Positions 1-8,585 are shown, counted from the stretch's first letter. The stretch is DNA of 64,000 nt from Prevotella sp. (GCA_017478025.1 JAFVGZ010000003.1:62001-126000); one strand, 5' to 3'. Notes: a model not told the origin generated them from the letters alone. Made by a program: numbers and translations.

Positions 1-1
1 G

Positions 2-199
2 ATGATTATCGGAATAGACAAACTCTGGGCGCTGAGCAACGGAATACCCCAGAGACTCGTGACAGACTCCCCGTACTTCTACATCTCGTTGACAATGATG
101 ATTATCGGTACCCAGCTCTTCTTGGCAGGATTTATTGCCGACCTCGTCAGCCGTACCTCAAACGAGAGAAACAAATATCAGATAGAAAAGTGGGTATAG
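2..199 (+). CDS. C-terminal end of a probable GT2-family glycosyltransferase (partial)
   Basis: Only the last 65 codons are present; the start lies before the window, so the first Met is internal. The fragment contains one hydrophobic stretch (FYISLTMMIIGTQLFLAGF) followed by a basic tail (IADLVSRTSNERNKYQ). A membrane helix and basic tail of this kind ends many Bacteroidales family 2 glycosyltransferases of the dolichyl-phosphate mannosyltransferase type, which is the basis for the call. The catalytic domain is not visible, so another membrane protein is possible. The next gene begins 4 bp after the stop, so the two are probably cotranscribed. Confidence 0.5.
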   Translation: MIIGIDKLWALSNGIPQRLVTDSPYFYISLTMMIIGTQLFLAGFIADLVSRTSNERNKYQIEKWV

Positions 200-203
200 A
201 GGG

Positions 204-800
204 ATGAGGGAATTGAATAATCTGCATAGTTGTTTCGTTCGTTTTATAGCTGTTCTCATAGCGGGAATAGCAATAGCCGGTTGCTCGTCAATAGACTGCA
301 ACCTGGAGAACCGCGTGCAATGTCACATGCGTTTTGTGGACATGGACGGTGATTCCGTAGCGCTGATATATCCGCTCACGGTGGTACTGGTGCGTGAAGC
401 GGGAGACACCATACATTACTACAACAAGAAGACCAACGTCTCAACAATAGACGTTCCGCTCAGCTACGTGGGCGAGGTGGACTTGCTACAGATGGTGCTG
501 GATATTACAGACACTATAGAGGTCGAGACATACAACACATATACCGACCCCGACACGCAGAAGGAGGTTACAGATACCTTGAGGAATGACTCCGTGGTGA
601 CCGTGTCGCTGACGGATAATGTGCGCATTCGCAAGACTAATGAGCCGTGGTTTGAGTCTGTTGACTGCAGCCCACACTATAACCACACCATTGAGGCCGT
701 CGATGTTGATACACATAATTTCATTGACCACATAATAGTGAACGATGCTTATGTGAACAATGATTCCAGAAAGAAGAACCTGTACATACAGGTGAAATGA
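204..800 (+). CDS. Hypothetical lipoprotein, DUF6452-like
   Basis: A 198-residue protein with a lipoprotein signal peptide: a hydrophobic helix ending in the lipobox AIAGC, with Cys27 as the probable lipidated residue. The mature part has several Cys residues near the start (CSSIDC, VQCHM) and is rich in Asp, Thr and Val, consistent with a beta-rich periplasm-facing domain. From its length and its position directly before a DUF6048-like gene I think it belongs to the Bacteroidales DUF6452 family, but that is memory of gene context, not a search. Function is unknown. It probably forms an operon with the next two genes (14 bp gap, then a 4 bp overlap). Confidence 0.75.
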   Translation: MRELNNLHSCFVRFIAVLIAGIAIAGCSSIDCNLENRVQCHMRFVDMDGDSVALIYPLTVVLVREAGDTIHYYNKKTNVSTIDVPLSYVGEVDLLQMVLDITDTIEVETYNTYTDPDTQKEVTDTLRNDSVVTVSLTDNVRIRKTNEPWFESVDCSPHYNHTIEAVDVDTHNFIDHIIVNDAYVNNDSRKKNLYIQVK

Positions 801-814
801 TGATGTGAGGCAAC

Positions 815-1489
815 ATGAAATATCGTAATACATACATATTCCTCTTGACTCTCTGCATGCTGGCGATGTCTCTGTCGTTGTCAGCACAGAATAAGCGTAT
901 GGCAGAGACGGAGAAGGATAGCGTGAAGCTCTTTCAGGGAATAGACATCTCCTATGACTTAGCCGGTACGGTAATGAGAATGGTGAGTGACTACGGACAG
1001 TATGAGGCAGCCGTGAGATGTAATCTGCGCAACCGTTTCTTTCCTACGATAGAGTTTGGCATAGGTGATGCTAATCACAAGGAAGACCTGGTGACAGGCA
1101 TAGCCGGCAAGGTGAGAGCCCCATACGGGCGTATCGGTATGGACTTCAATATGGCTAAGAGAAAGAATGACAACTACAGGATACTGGTTGGTGCGCGTTA
1201 TGGCTTTACCTCGTTCAAGACAGAGATAGACGGTGTTGTGGAAGACCCGTACTGGGGAGGTAAAGACAGGTTTCAGTTTGACATCGACCGATGCAAGTTC
1301 CATTGGATAGAGCTGCTCTTTGCTGTTGACGGCAGGCTCTGGGGACCGGTAAGGCTGGGATGGAGTGTGCGCTATCGCAGGAAAGTAAGCGTTAGTGATA
1401 CTGGGCTCAATAACCTGTGGTATGTACCCGGCTTCGGTAAGAACGGTAACAAGATAGGTGCTACGTTTAATGTTATGGTAAGTCTATGA
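815..1489 (+). CDS. Hypothetical secreted beta-barrel-like protein, DUF6048-like
   Basis: A 224-residue protein with an N-terminal signal peptide (FLLTLCMLAMSLSLSAQ). The rest alternates aromatic and polar residues in short strands (for example RILVGARYGFTSF, LGWSVRYRRKVS) and ends IGATFNVMVSL, a pattern of small outer-membrane beta-barrels. It is probably the DUF6048 family that travels with DUF6452 in Bacteroidales. No catalytic motif is seen. The stop overlaps the ATG of the ApbE gene by 4 bp, so translation is likely coupled. Confidence 0.75.
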   Translation: MKYRNTYIFLLTLCMLAMSLSLSAQNKRMAETEKDSVKLFQGIDISYDLAGTVMRMVSDYGQYEAAVRCNLRNRFFPTIEFGIGDANHKEDLVTGIAGKVRAPYGRIGMDFNMAKRKNDNYRILVGARYGFTSFKTEIDGVVEDPYWGGKDRFQFDIDRCKFHWIELLFAVDGRLWGPVRLGWSVRYRRKVSVSDTGLNNLWYVPGFGKNGNKIGATFNVMVSL

Positions 1490-2487
1490 AAGAAAGGATG
1501 AACTATATTCTCCCAATCCTGTTTGTGGCATGTGCTGTCTTTGCCGCATTTACCACTATGGGACAGACTGTGGAGTACAGGAGAATGTCGGGAATGGTGT
1601 TTGGCACCACATACAACATCACGTATCAGGGCGGCGAAGAGCTGCGCAGCGAGGTAGAGGCTGTGCTTGACAGCGTCAACAATTCGTTGTCACCATTTAA
1701 CGAGAACTCTGTCATCACCGCTGTCAACGAGAATCGAGAGGTAAAGCTTGACAGCATGTTCACCGAGGTATTCCGCCTGGCACGCCAGGTGAACGAAGAC
1801 ACAGAAGGTGCCTTTGACATCACGGTGGCCCCATTGGTAAATGCTTGGGGATTTGGATTTAAGAATGGCTATATGCCGACAGACAGCCAGGTGGACAGCC
1901 TGTTGGACATAGTGGGGATGCAGAAGGTAAAGCTGGAGGGAGGCAAGATACGCAAGACTGATCCGCGAGTGATGCTTGACTGTTCTGCCATAGCCAAGGG
2001 ATATGCTGTAGATAAGGTAGCCCAGATGCTTCGTGCCAAAGGCGTCAAGAACATGATGGTGGAGATAGGGGGCGAGATAATAGCTCACGGTAAGAATGGC
2101 AACGGTAAGGTGTGGAGCATAGGAGTAACGAAACCCAATGACGACACACTGGCCGTGAAGACCGAGATGCAGACAGTACTGAAACTGACAAATGTGGCTA
2201 TGGCCACTTCGGGAAACTATCGCAACTTCTACTATAAGGACGGTAAGAAATATGCCCACACCATTGACCCTAAATCAGGCAGGCCTGTGCAGCAGAGCAT
2301 CTTGTCTGCTACGGTCATAGCACCTACCTGCGCAGTGGCTGACGCATACGCCACTTCGTTTATGGTGATAGGCTTTAAAAGGGCAATGGAAATACTTAAG
2401 CGACATCCGGAGATGAAGGCCTACCTTATATATAACGATGAGAAAGGTGAGTACCAGGTATGGAGCTCGCCGGGATTAGCAAAATAA
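1486..2487 (+). CDS. apbE: FAD:protein FMN transferase (ApbE family)
   Basis: ApbE enzymes transfer FMN from FAD to a Thr or Ser of a target protein outside the cytoplasmic membrane, for example subunits of the Nqr and Rnf complexes. The 333-residue product starts with a signal-anchor (LPILFVACAVFAAFTTMGQ) and carries the family motifs VMLDCSAIAKGYAVD near residue 165, EIGGEI, YAHTIDPKSGRPV near residue 258 and the Asp-containing ADAYATSFMVIG. Length is normal for the family. It overlaps the upstream envelope gene by 4 bp. The target protein is not encoded in this window. Confidence 0.93.
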   Translation: MKERMNYILPILFVACAVFAAFTTMGQTVEYRRMSGMVFGTTYNITYQGGEELRSEVEAVLDSVNNSLSPFNENSVITAVNENREVKLDSMFTEVFRLARQVNEDTEGAFDITVAPLVNAWGFGFKNGYMPTDSQVDSLLDIVGMQKVKLEGGKIRKTDPRVMLDCSAIAKGYAVDKVAQMLRAKGVKNMMVEIGGEIIAHGKNGNGKVWSIGVTKPNDDTLAVKTEMQTVLKLTNVAMATSGNYRNFYYKDGKKYAHTIDPKSGRPVQQSILSATVIAPTCAVADAYATSFMVIGFKRAMEILKRHPEMKAYLIYNDEKGEYQVWSSPGLAK

Positions 2488-2493
2488 CCGAAC

Positions 2494-3162
2494 GTGCCGA
2501 CAACTGACCATAAAAGTAACCTGCTGCAATCTCTGCCTCTCTTCATTGGTCTGACAAGGACGGAGATGTATGAGATAATAGAGCAAACACAGTTCACGAC
2601 GCGTAGGCTGGCTGTGGGAGAACCGCTGGCATCGAGCGGCGAGATGTGTAGCAGCATTATCTTTCTGATTAAGGGTACGATGGAAATAGTGAGTGAGTCT
2701 GCTGACCATAGCTACAAAATGCACGAGGTGATACATGCTCCGTGGGTAATAGAGCCTGATAAACTGTTCGGCCTCAGACAACGCTACCATTCGTCCTATC
2801 TGGCAAAGACAAAAGGGGAGTGCCTGATGATATCGAAGAATGAGATGACCGATATGATGCAACGCTACTTCGTGGTTCAGCTGAACTTTCTCAACATCGT
2901 ATGTCGCTCCACTCAGTTGTCAGAAGGAATCGTTTGGCAACAAAGGCCGAATGACATAAGAGGCCGCATCGTTCAGTTCATACGCCAGCACTCACGCTAC
3001 CCTGCAGGTGAGAAGACGCTGCACATCAAGATGAGGCAGCTGGCACATGAGCTGCATTGCTCAAGGCTGGATGTGTCGAAGGCGCTGAATGCAATGAGCG
3101 ATGATCAGCAGATAATACTGCAACGGGGCATGATTACAGTACCGACACCGGAGCTGTTGTAA
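2494..3162 (+). CDS. Crp/Fnr family transcriptional regulator
   Basis: The 222-residue product has an N-terminal cyclic-nucleotide-binding-like beta-roll (about residues 10-120, with KGTMEIVSES) and a C-terminal helix-turn-helix (about residues 150-215; MRQLAHELHCSRLDVSKAL is the recognition region). I chose the GTG start 6 bp after the ApbE stop because no good ATG lies nearby and the sequence LLQSLPLFIGLTR matches the usual N-terminus of the family. No Cys cluster for an iron-sulfur centre is evident, so it is not a classical Fnr. The target genes and ligand are unknown. Confidence 0.85.
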   Translation: MPTTDHKSNLLQSLPLFIGLTRTEMYEIIEQTQFTTRRLAVGEPLASSGEMCSSIIFLIKGTMEIVSESADHSYKMHEVIHAPWVIEPDKLFGLRQRYHSSYLAKTKGECLMISKNEMTDMMQRYFVVQLNFLNIVCRSTQLSEGIVWQQRPNDIRGRIVQFIRQHSRYPAGEKTLHIKMRQLAHELHCSRLDVSKALNAMSDDQQIILQRGMITVPTPELL

Positions 3163-3176
3163 TAGCCACTCTCAAG

Positions 3177-3208
3177 CCCCCTCCAACTCCCCCAAGGGGG
3201 AGGGACGT
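3177..3208. repeat. G/C palindromic dispersed element, intergenic copy 1
   Basis: A CCCCCTCC run, a short spacer and CCCCC-AA-GGGGG form an inverted repeat capable of a tight hairpin. Closely similar copies occur at 47970-48001 (intergenic) and, in frame inside genes, at 36376-36408, 41341-41373 and 44851-44887. This copy directly follows the Crp/Fnr gene and might serve as its terminator, although no T-run follows. Confidence 0.7.
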
Positions 3209-3220
3209 GAACCATTGGGC

Positions 3221-3302
3221 AAAACGATAATAACGACCATAACGATAATAACGACCATAACGACCATAACAACTATAATAACCGTAACAACTATAATAAC
3301 TA
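3221..3302. repeat. AT-rich microrepeat built on ATAACGACC
   Basis: About 80 bp of degenerate 9-bp units (ATAACGACC, ATAACGATA, ATAACAACT) fill the gap before the M3 peptidase gene. There is no ORF and no recognisable terminator. A similar run of AACGATAACC-type words is found inside the helicase gene near 46250-46350. Confidence 0.75.
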
Positions 3303-3311
3303 AAGGCAATA

Positions 3312-5366
3312 ATGCAGAATCCTTTTTTCGAGAAATATCATACTCCGCATGAGACTATCCCTTTCAATGAGATAAAGCTGGAGCATTTTGAGCCGGCCTT
3401 CATCGAGGGCATACGTCGTAGTGAGGAACAGATAGACCTGATAATTAATAATCCTGAACCTCCTACATTTGACAATACGATCATCACGACACAGTTCAGT
3501 GAAGAGCAGGATGAGTACTACGGCTTGCTGGACAAGGTGTCCTCGGCATTCTTCAATCTTCTCTCTGCTGAGAGTGATGACGACATGGAAATGCTCGCAC
3601 AGAAGATGCAGCCTATGTTGACAAAGCATGAGAATGACATCACGCTGAATGAGAAACTCTTTAAGCGCATTAAGGCCGTTTATGACAATCATCGTGAACT
3701 GACAGCAGAGGAGCAGATGCTTCTTGAGAATGTATATGAGGGCTTCGAGCGCTCAGGTGCTTTGCTTGACGATGCGGGCAAGGAGAAACTGAGGAAACTG
3801 TCTGAAGAAGCCGGTATGCTCACACTTAGGTTTTCACAGAACCTGCTGAAGGAGAACAAGGCTTTCACACTCCACATAACAGACGAGAAAGACCTTGACG
3901 GACTGCCTGAGACACAGCGCGTTGCTGCCCGCGAGGCGGCTAAGGAACGCGATATGGACGGCTGGCTGTTCACGCTTGACAGCCCTTCATACGGGCCATT
4001 CATGCAGTACGCCAAGAACAGGGAGCTGAGAGAGAAGATGTACATGGAGCGCAACACCGTGTGTGCCCATGAGAATGATGCCAACAACATGGAGATATGC
4101 AAGCGTCTCATCAACCTGAGAAGGGAAATAGCACAGTTGCTGGGTTATGAGACATACGCCGACTATGTGCTGAAGAAACGAATGGCATCAAACAAGCAGA
4201 CCGTTTACAGGCTATTATATGATTTGCTGAAGGCCTACAAGCCCTATGCAATAAGAGAAAAGGACGAGCTGATAGCCAAAGCCAAGGAGATGGAGGGCGA
4301 CACGTTTAAGTTCCAGCAATGGGATGCCGCCTACTACTCACACAAGCTGCAGCTTGAGAAATATAACGTGGATTCAGAGATGGTACGTCCGTATCTGGAG
4401 CTCTCACGTGTGATAAACGGAGTATTCGGACTTGCCAACAAGCTCTATGGCATCACCTTCAAGGAGAACAAGGAAATTCCCGTATATCATCCTGATGTGA
4501 AAGCATACGAGGTGTATGATGAAGACGGGTCATTCCTTGCTGTGTTCTATGCCGACTTCCATCCTCGCAAAGGCAAGCAGGGTGGGGCATGGATGACGGA
4601 ATTCAAGGGTCAGTGGATAACGAAGAATGGAGTCAACGAACGTCCACAGGTCTCTGTAGTGATGAACCTGACAAAGCCTACGGAGGATAAGCCCGCCCTG
4701 CTGACATTAGGAGAGGTTGAGACATTCCTGCATGAGTTCGGTCATTCCCTGCACGGAATGTTTGCCAATACGAGGTTCGAATCCCTTTCCGGCACTAACG
4801 TGTGGTGGGACTTTGTGGAACTTCCCTCGCAGTTTATGGAGAACTTCTCGCTGGAGAAAGAATTCCTTCACACTTTCGCCTTCCACTATGAGACGGGCGA
4901 ACCTATGCCCGACGAGCTGATAGACCGCCTCATTGCCGGCAGAAACTTCATGTGTGCCAGCGGGTGTCTCAGGCAGGTAAGCTTTGGATTGCTGGATATG
5001 GCTTACTACACAAAGCCGGACAAGTTTGATGATGACATCCTCATCTTTGAGAAGAACGCATGGAAAGATGCTATCATAGGCCAGCAGTTGCCAAACACAT
5101 GTATGACAGTTCAGTTCTCTCACATCATGGCAGGAGGCTATTCTGCCGGTTATTACAGCTATAAGTGGGCAGAGGTGCTGGATGCTGATGCCTTTGCCGT
5201 GTTCAAGAAAGAAGGACTCTTCAACCGTGCTACGGCTCAGCGCTTCCGTGACTGCATCCTCTCCAAGGGCGGTACGGAGCATCCAGCCATACTGTACAGA
5301 CGCTTCAAGGGAGCCGACCCGTCAATCGATGCGTTGCTGGAACGAAACGGTATAGCAAAACAATAG
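3312..5366 (+). CDS. M3 family metallopeptidase (Dcp / oligopeptidase A type)
   Basis: A cytoplasmic or periplasm-facing zinc peptidase that trims short peptides. The 684-residue length fits the Dcp/PrlC branch of family M3. The zinc-binding motif HEFGHSLH sits near residue 476 with the family signature around it (TLGEVETFLHEFGHSLHGMF). The C-terminal block AGGYSAGYYSYKWAEVLDAD is the other conserved M3 signature. No signal peptide is visible, so a cytoplasmic role is more likely. The N-terminus NPFFEKYHTPHETIPF resembles peptidyl-dipeptidase Dcp, but I cannot separate Dcp from oligopeptidase A by eye. Confidence 0.93.
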   Translation: MQNPFFEKYHTPHETIPFNEIKLEHFEPAFIEGIRRSEEQIDLIINNPEPPTFDNTIITTQFSEEQDEYYGLLDKVSSAFFNLLSAESDDDMEMLAQKMQPMLTKHENDITLNEKLFKRIKAVYDNHRELTAEEQMLLENVYEGFERSGALLDDAGKEKLRKLSEEAGMLTLRFSQNLLKENKAFTLHITDEKDLDGLPETQRVAAREAAKERDMDGWLFTLDSPSYGPFMQYAKNRELREKMYMERNTVCAHENDANNMEICKRLINLRREIAQLLGYETYADYVLKKRMASNKQTVYRLLYDLLKAYKPYAIREKDELIAKAKEMEGDTFKFQQWDAAYYSHKLQLEKYNVDSEMVRPYLELSRVINGVFGLANKLYGITFKENKEIPVYHPDVKAYEVYDEDGSFLAVFYADFHPRKGKQGGAWMTEFKGQWITKNGVNERPQVSVVMNLTKPTEDKPALLTLGEVETFLHEFGHSLHGMFANTRFESLSGTNVWWDFVELPSQFMENFSLEKEFLHTFAFHYETGEPMPDELIDRLIAGRNFMCASGCLRQVSFGLLDMAYYTKPDKFDDDILIFEKNAWKDAIIGQQLPNTCMTVQFSHIMAGGYSAGYYSYKWAEVLDADAFAVFKKEGLFNRATAQRFRDCILSKGGTEHPAILYRRFKGADPSIDALLERNGIAKQ

Positions 5367-5393
5367 AGACAATACATATATATAAAGAGGTAT

Positions 5394-5831
5394 ATGAACA
5401 ATTCCGAAGAAGATCAGCTGACAAAGCAGGAACTCCTGGACCGGCGCTACTTGCGTATGGCACGCATCTGGGCCGAGAACAGTTACTGTAAGCGTCGCCA
5501 AGTAGGAGCGCTGGTGGTAAAAGACCAGCGTATCATAAGTGACGGATACAATGGTACGCCCAGCGGATTTGACAATATCTGTGAGGAGAACAATGTGTCG
5601 TTTCCTTACGTGCTTCATGCTGAGGCTAATGCCATAACAAAACTTGCACGCAGCCACAACAATAGTGACGGCTCAACTCTTTATGTTACCGCTTCGCCTT
5701 GCATAGAGTGTGCGAAACTAATCATTCAGGCAGGCATTCGCCGCGTAATATATGGAGAAAAGTACAGAATAGACGATGGCTTGAAACTGCTCAGCAGAGC
5801 AAAAATAGAAACCCAACAGATTGAAATATGA
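5394..5831 (+). CDS. dCMP deaminase-like cytidine/deoxycytidylate deaminase
   Basis: A 145-residue zinc deaminase. The active-site motifs are HAEANAI (zinc His and catalytic Glu, near residue 74) and PCIECAKLI (two zinc Cys, near residue 102). The N-terminal CKRRQVGALVVKD and GYNGTPSGFDN match the dCMP deaminase / ComEB branch, which converts dCMP to dUMP for thymidylate synthesis. Its stop overlaps the ATG of the CtpA-like protease gene by 4 bp, so the two are translationally coupled although their functions look unrelated. Confidence 0.9.
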   Translation: MNNSEEDQLTKQELLDRRYLRMARIWAENSYCKRRQVGALVVKDQRIISDGYNGTPSGFDNICEENNVSFPYVLHAEANAITKLARSHNNSDGSTLYVTASPCIECAKLIIQAGIRRVIYGEKYRIDDGLKLLSRAKIETQQIEI

Positions 5832-7420
5832 AACAGAGATATATGCCCCTCATTATGGCATTATGTGTCGTAGTGGGAATACTGATCGGAACTTTCTATA
5901 CCAATCACTTTTCAGGTAACAAACTGAGTGTCATCAACTCAGGAACAGGAAAGTTGGGTAACCTTATACATATCATCGATGACCAGTATGTAGATACGGT
6001 GAACCTGGCTGACCTTGTGGAAAAAGCCATTCCTCAGATACTCACGTCGCTTGACCCGCACTCTGTGTATATCCCGGCAAAGGAGGCACAGTCTGCCAGC
6101 GATGACCTGAAAGGGTCTTTCTTTGGCGTGGGAATAGAGTTCGTCATTCGTGAAGACACGATACAGGTGCAGAATGTTATCAGCGGAGGACCTGCAGAGA
6201 CGGCAGGACTGTTGGCAGGTGACAAGATTGTCACCATTGACGGCAAACCGTTCGTAGGCAAGGAATGTACTACCGACGAAGCTATGCGCCGACTGAAAGG
6301 ACCCGATAAGACAAAGGTAAAAGTCGGAGTAAAGAGGTATGGGTCGAAACAGATTAGGACATACGAGATAACCCGTGGTGAGGTGAAGACTCACAGCATC
6401 TCTTCTACCTATATGATAGATGACCGTACGGGATATATCAGGATTAAGAATTTCGGTGAGAATACATATTCAGAGATGCTCATAGCGCTGGCAGAGCTCC
6501 AGCAACAGGGTTTCAGTCAGCTCATTGTTGACCTGCGTGACAACGCAGGAGGCTACTTGGAGGCTGCTGTACAGATGGCAAACGAGTTCCTGCCTAAGGA
6601 TATGCTGATTGTCTATACCGAAGGCCGCAAGTCCTCACGTCAGGAATACAAGACAGACGGTCGCGGCTCTTACCAGAAACTGCCTTTGGCGGTACTGATT
6701 AATGAGGGCTCGGCATCGGCAGCGGAAATCTTTGCAGGTGCCATGCAGGATAATGACCGCGGCACCATAATAGGACGCCGCTCGTTTGGTAAGGGATTAG
6801 TGCAGCAGCAGATAGGATTCCCTGACGGTAGCCTTGTACGTCTCACCATAGCACGTTATTATACTCCCTCTGGACGTTGCATACAGAAGCCCTACACCTC
6901 AGGCGACGGTAAGGAGTATCAGAAGGATTTGATAGAGCGCTATGAGCACGGCGAGTATTTCTCTAAAGACAGCATAAAGCATGACGGCCCGGCTTATCAT
7001 ACTGTTGGAGGAAGAACCGTATATGGAGGTGGCGGCATCACGCCTGACATATTTGTGGCTGAGGATACTTCAGCAATCACCTCTTATTATAAGGAGGCTG
7101 CAATGACGGGACTCATCACGCAGTATGCCTTCATCTATACCGACGAGAACCGTCTGAAGTTAAATAACTTCCGTGAGATGATGGAGTTGGCTGACTATCT
7201 TGAGAAACAGGGTCTGGTGGAACGCTTTGCAGATTTTGCCAGTGGCAAAGGACTGGCTCGTCGCAACCTGATGATTAAGAAGTCATATCATCTGCTTGAT
7301 ACCTATATCAATTCACGCATCATTTACAACATACTTGATGAGAATGCATGGATGCAGTATCTGAACATTGATGATAAGGTGATAAAGGCGGCTTTGCAAC
7401 ATTTTGATGAAAAGAAATAA
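5828..7420 (+). CDS. S41 family C-terminal processing peptidase (CtpA-like)
   Basis: A secreted or membrane-anchored serine protease of 530 residues. The N-terminus has a signal-anchor (MPLIMALCVVVGILIGTFY). A PDZ domain follows (about residues 90-180; VISGGPAETAGLLAGDKIV), then the S41 protease core. The nucleophile lies in EGSASAAEIFAGA and the general-base Lys in RSFGKGLVQQQ, so the Ser-Lys dyad is complete. A C-terminal helical domain of about 120 residues ends the protein. This is the usual Bacteroidales CtpA architecture, acting on periplasmic substrates. Confidence 0.93.
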   Translation: MKQRYMPLIMALCVVVGILIGTFYTNHFSGNKLSVINSGTGKLGNLIHIIDDQYVDTVNLADLVEKAIPQILTSLDPHSVYIPAKEAQSASDDLKGSFFGVGIEFVIREDTIQVQNVISGGPAETAGLLAGDKIVTIDGKPFVGKECTTDEAMRRLKGPDKTKVKVGVKRYGSKQIRTYEITRGEVKTHSISSTYMIDDRTGYIRIKNFGENTYSEMLIALAELQQQGFSQLIVDLRDNAGGYLEAAVQMANEFLPKDMLIVYTEGRKSSRQEYKTDGRGSYQKLPLAVLINEGSASAAEIFAGAMQDNDRGTIIGRRSFGKGLVQQQIGFPDGSLVRLTIARYYTPSGRCIQKPYTSGDGKEYQKDLIERYEHGEYFSKDSIKHDGPAYHTVGGRTVYGGGGITPDIFVAEDTSAITSYYKEAAMTGLITQYAFIYTDENRLKLNNFREMMELADYLEKQGLVERFADFASGKGLARRNLMIKKSYHLLDTYINSRIIYNILDENAWMQYLNIDDKVIKAALQHFDEKK

Positions 7421-7438
7421 GAAAAAAACGGAGAAATG

Positions 7439-7470
7439 TTTGGAGGTTTGAAGATTATTTAATAACTTTG
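7439..7470 (+). promoter_or_regulatory. Promoter of the aromatic amino acid operon
   Basis: TTTG (-33) and TAACTTTG (-7) are separated by 20 bp, an exact fit to the Bacteroidetes housekeeping consensus TTTG-N19-21-TAnnTTTG. Transcription should start near 7476, about 15 nt before the leader peptide ATG. Confidence 0.75.
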
Positions 7471-7490
7471 CAGCCGATTAAGACAAAAAA

Positions 7491-7574
7491 ATGCAGATGA
7501 ATCAGTCATACGCATCATATTTCTACTTCTATTTTTACTTTGCATGGCAGTGTGAAGCGGGAAGTTGCGTATAG
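7491..7574 (+). CDS. Aromatic-rich leader peptide of the phe/tyr operon
   Basis: A 27-codon ORF with ATG start and TAG stop. Residues 10-17 read YFYFYFYF and the peptide contains five Tyr, four Phe and one Trp. It lies between a strong promoter and an intrinsic terminator, ahead of genes for phenylalanine and tyrosine synthesis. By analogy with the enterobacterial pheA and trp leaders, ribosome stalling at the Tyr/Phe codons (7518-7541) under aromatic starvation would control terminator formation. The ORF is too short for standard gene calling. Confidence 0.8.
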   Translation: MQMNQSYASYFYFYFYFAWQCEAGSCV

Positions 7575-7624
7575 AGTTCAACTTAAAAAGACAATGACAA
7601 ACTGAAACTATATAAATCCCGCTT
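7555..7624 (+). promoter_or_regulatory. Antiterminator helix of the aromatic attenuator
   Basis: AAGCGGGA at 7555-7562, inside the last codons of the leader peptide, is perfectly complementary to TCCCGCTT at 7617-7624, the left arm of the terminator. The two pairings of the TCCCGC segment exclude each other. A ribosome halted at the stop codon would cover the first segment; one stalled on the Tyr/Phe run would leave it free. A second small hairpin, AAGTTG 7562-7567 with CAACTT 7579-7584, overlaps the first segment by one base. Confidence 0.7.
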
Positions 7625-7651
7625 AGAGTACAATTCTATGCGGGATTTTTT
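7614..7651 (+). terminator. Intrinsic terminator of the aromatic attenuator
   Basis: AAATCCCGC (7614-7622) pairs with GCGGGATTT (7640-7648), with an inner TAGA/TCTA extension and a 7-nt loop. The T-run at 7646-7651 follows at once. It lies 50 bp before the pheA ATG, so it would stop transcription before the structural genes. Confidence 0.85.
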
Positions 7652-7701
7652 AGTAAATAAACAAGTACCAAACCACAGACCAAATAATAAAAAAATAAGC
7701 G

Positions 7702-8532
7702 ATGAAAAGAATTGCGATACAAGGCGAGATAGGGAGTTTTCATGATATAACGGCTCACCGCTACTATGAAGGTGAACAAATGCAGATAGTATGCTGCTCA
7801 ACCTTTGAAGAGGTGTTTGATAATATGAAACAGGATCCTACGATGATAGGCATCATGGCAATAGAGAATACCATCGCCGGTTCTTTGCTTCACAATTATG
7901 AACTCTTGCGCGAGAGCGGATGTACTATCGTGGGGGAACACAAGACCCACATCAGTCATTGCCTGTGTGCTCTGCCTGGACAGAAGATAGAGGAACTGAC
8001 GGAAGTGCATTCCCATCCTGTGGCTCTGGCTCAATGCTACAAGTATTTGTCACGTCATCAGAATTTGAAAATGGTAGAAGATGAAGACACGGCCGGTTCC
8101 GCAAAATGGATTGCCGAAAACAATCTGAAAGGCGTTGCTGCCCTGTGTCATGCTGACGCTGCAAAGCTTTATGGATTAGAGGTGTTGGAAAACAATGTAG
8201 AGGACAATCCGCATAACTTTACTCGCTTCCTGGTATTGAGCAATCCTGCTAAGGCCGACTTCCTCAGAGCCCTGAATGAGGCCAACAAGTCAAGTATCGT
8301 CTTCTCGCTTCCACATGAGGAAGGCTCCCTCTCTCAGGTTCTTAGCATATTGTCATTCTATCGCATTAACCTGACAAAGATCCAGTCATTACCCATTATA
8401 GGCAGGGAATGGGAGTATCTGTTCTATGTTGATGTGACGTATGACAACCTTACACGATACCGCCAAAGCATAGATGCTATAACACCTCTCACCAGAGATC
8501 TCGTCATCCTGGGAGAATATAAGGCAGATTAA
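7702..8532 (+). CDS. pheA: Prephenate dehydratase with C-terminal ACT domain
   Basis: Converts prephenate to phenylpyruvate, the committed step to phenylalanine. The 276-residue protein has the dehydratase domain first (GEIGSFHDITAHRYY at the start; catalytic NFTRF near residue 173) and an ACT domain at about residues 194-275 (EEGSLSQVLSIL, then IQSLPIIG where Phe-sensing enzymes usually have ESRP). There is no chorismate mutase domain; that activity is fused to the DAHP synthase two genes downstream. It is the first structural gene behind the leader-peptide attenuator. Confidence 0.95.
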   Translation: MKRIAIQGEIGSFHDITAHRYYEGEQMQIVCCSTFEEVFDNMKQDPTMIGIMAIENTIAGSLLHNYELLRESGCTIVGEHKTHISHCLCALPGQKIEELTEVHSHPVALAQCYKYLSRHQNLKMVEDEDTAGSAKWIAENNLKGVAALCHADAAKLYGLEVLENNVEDNPHNFTRFLVLSNPAKADFLRALNEANKSSIVFSLPHEEGSLSQVLSILSFYRINLTKIQSLPIIGREWEYLFYVDVTYDNLTRYRQSIDAITPLTRDLVILGEYKAD

Positions 8533-8585
8533 GACTCTGGTCTTTGCTTCACGAAATAATACAGAATAAAATAATAGACACAAGT

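Noticed and set aside
8544..8585. TTG start giving a longer aminotransferase
   Set aside because: The added residues do not fit the family and the ATG at 8586 is well placed.
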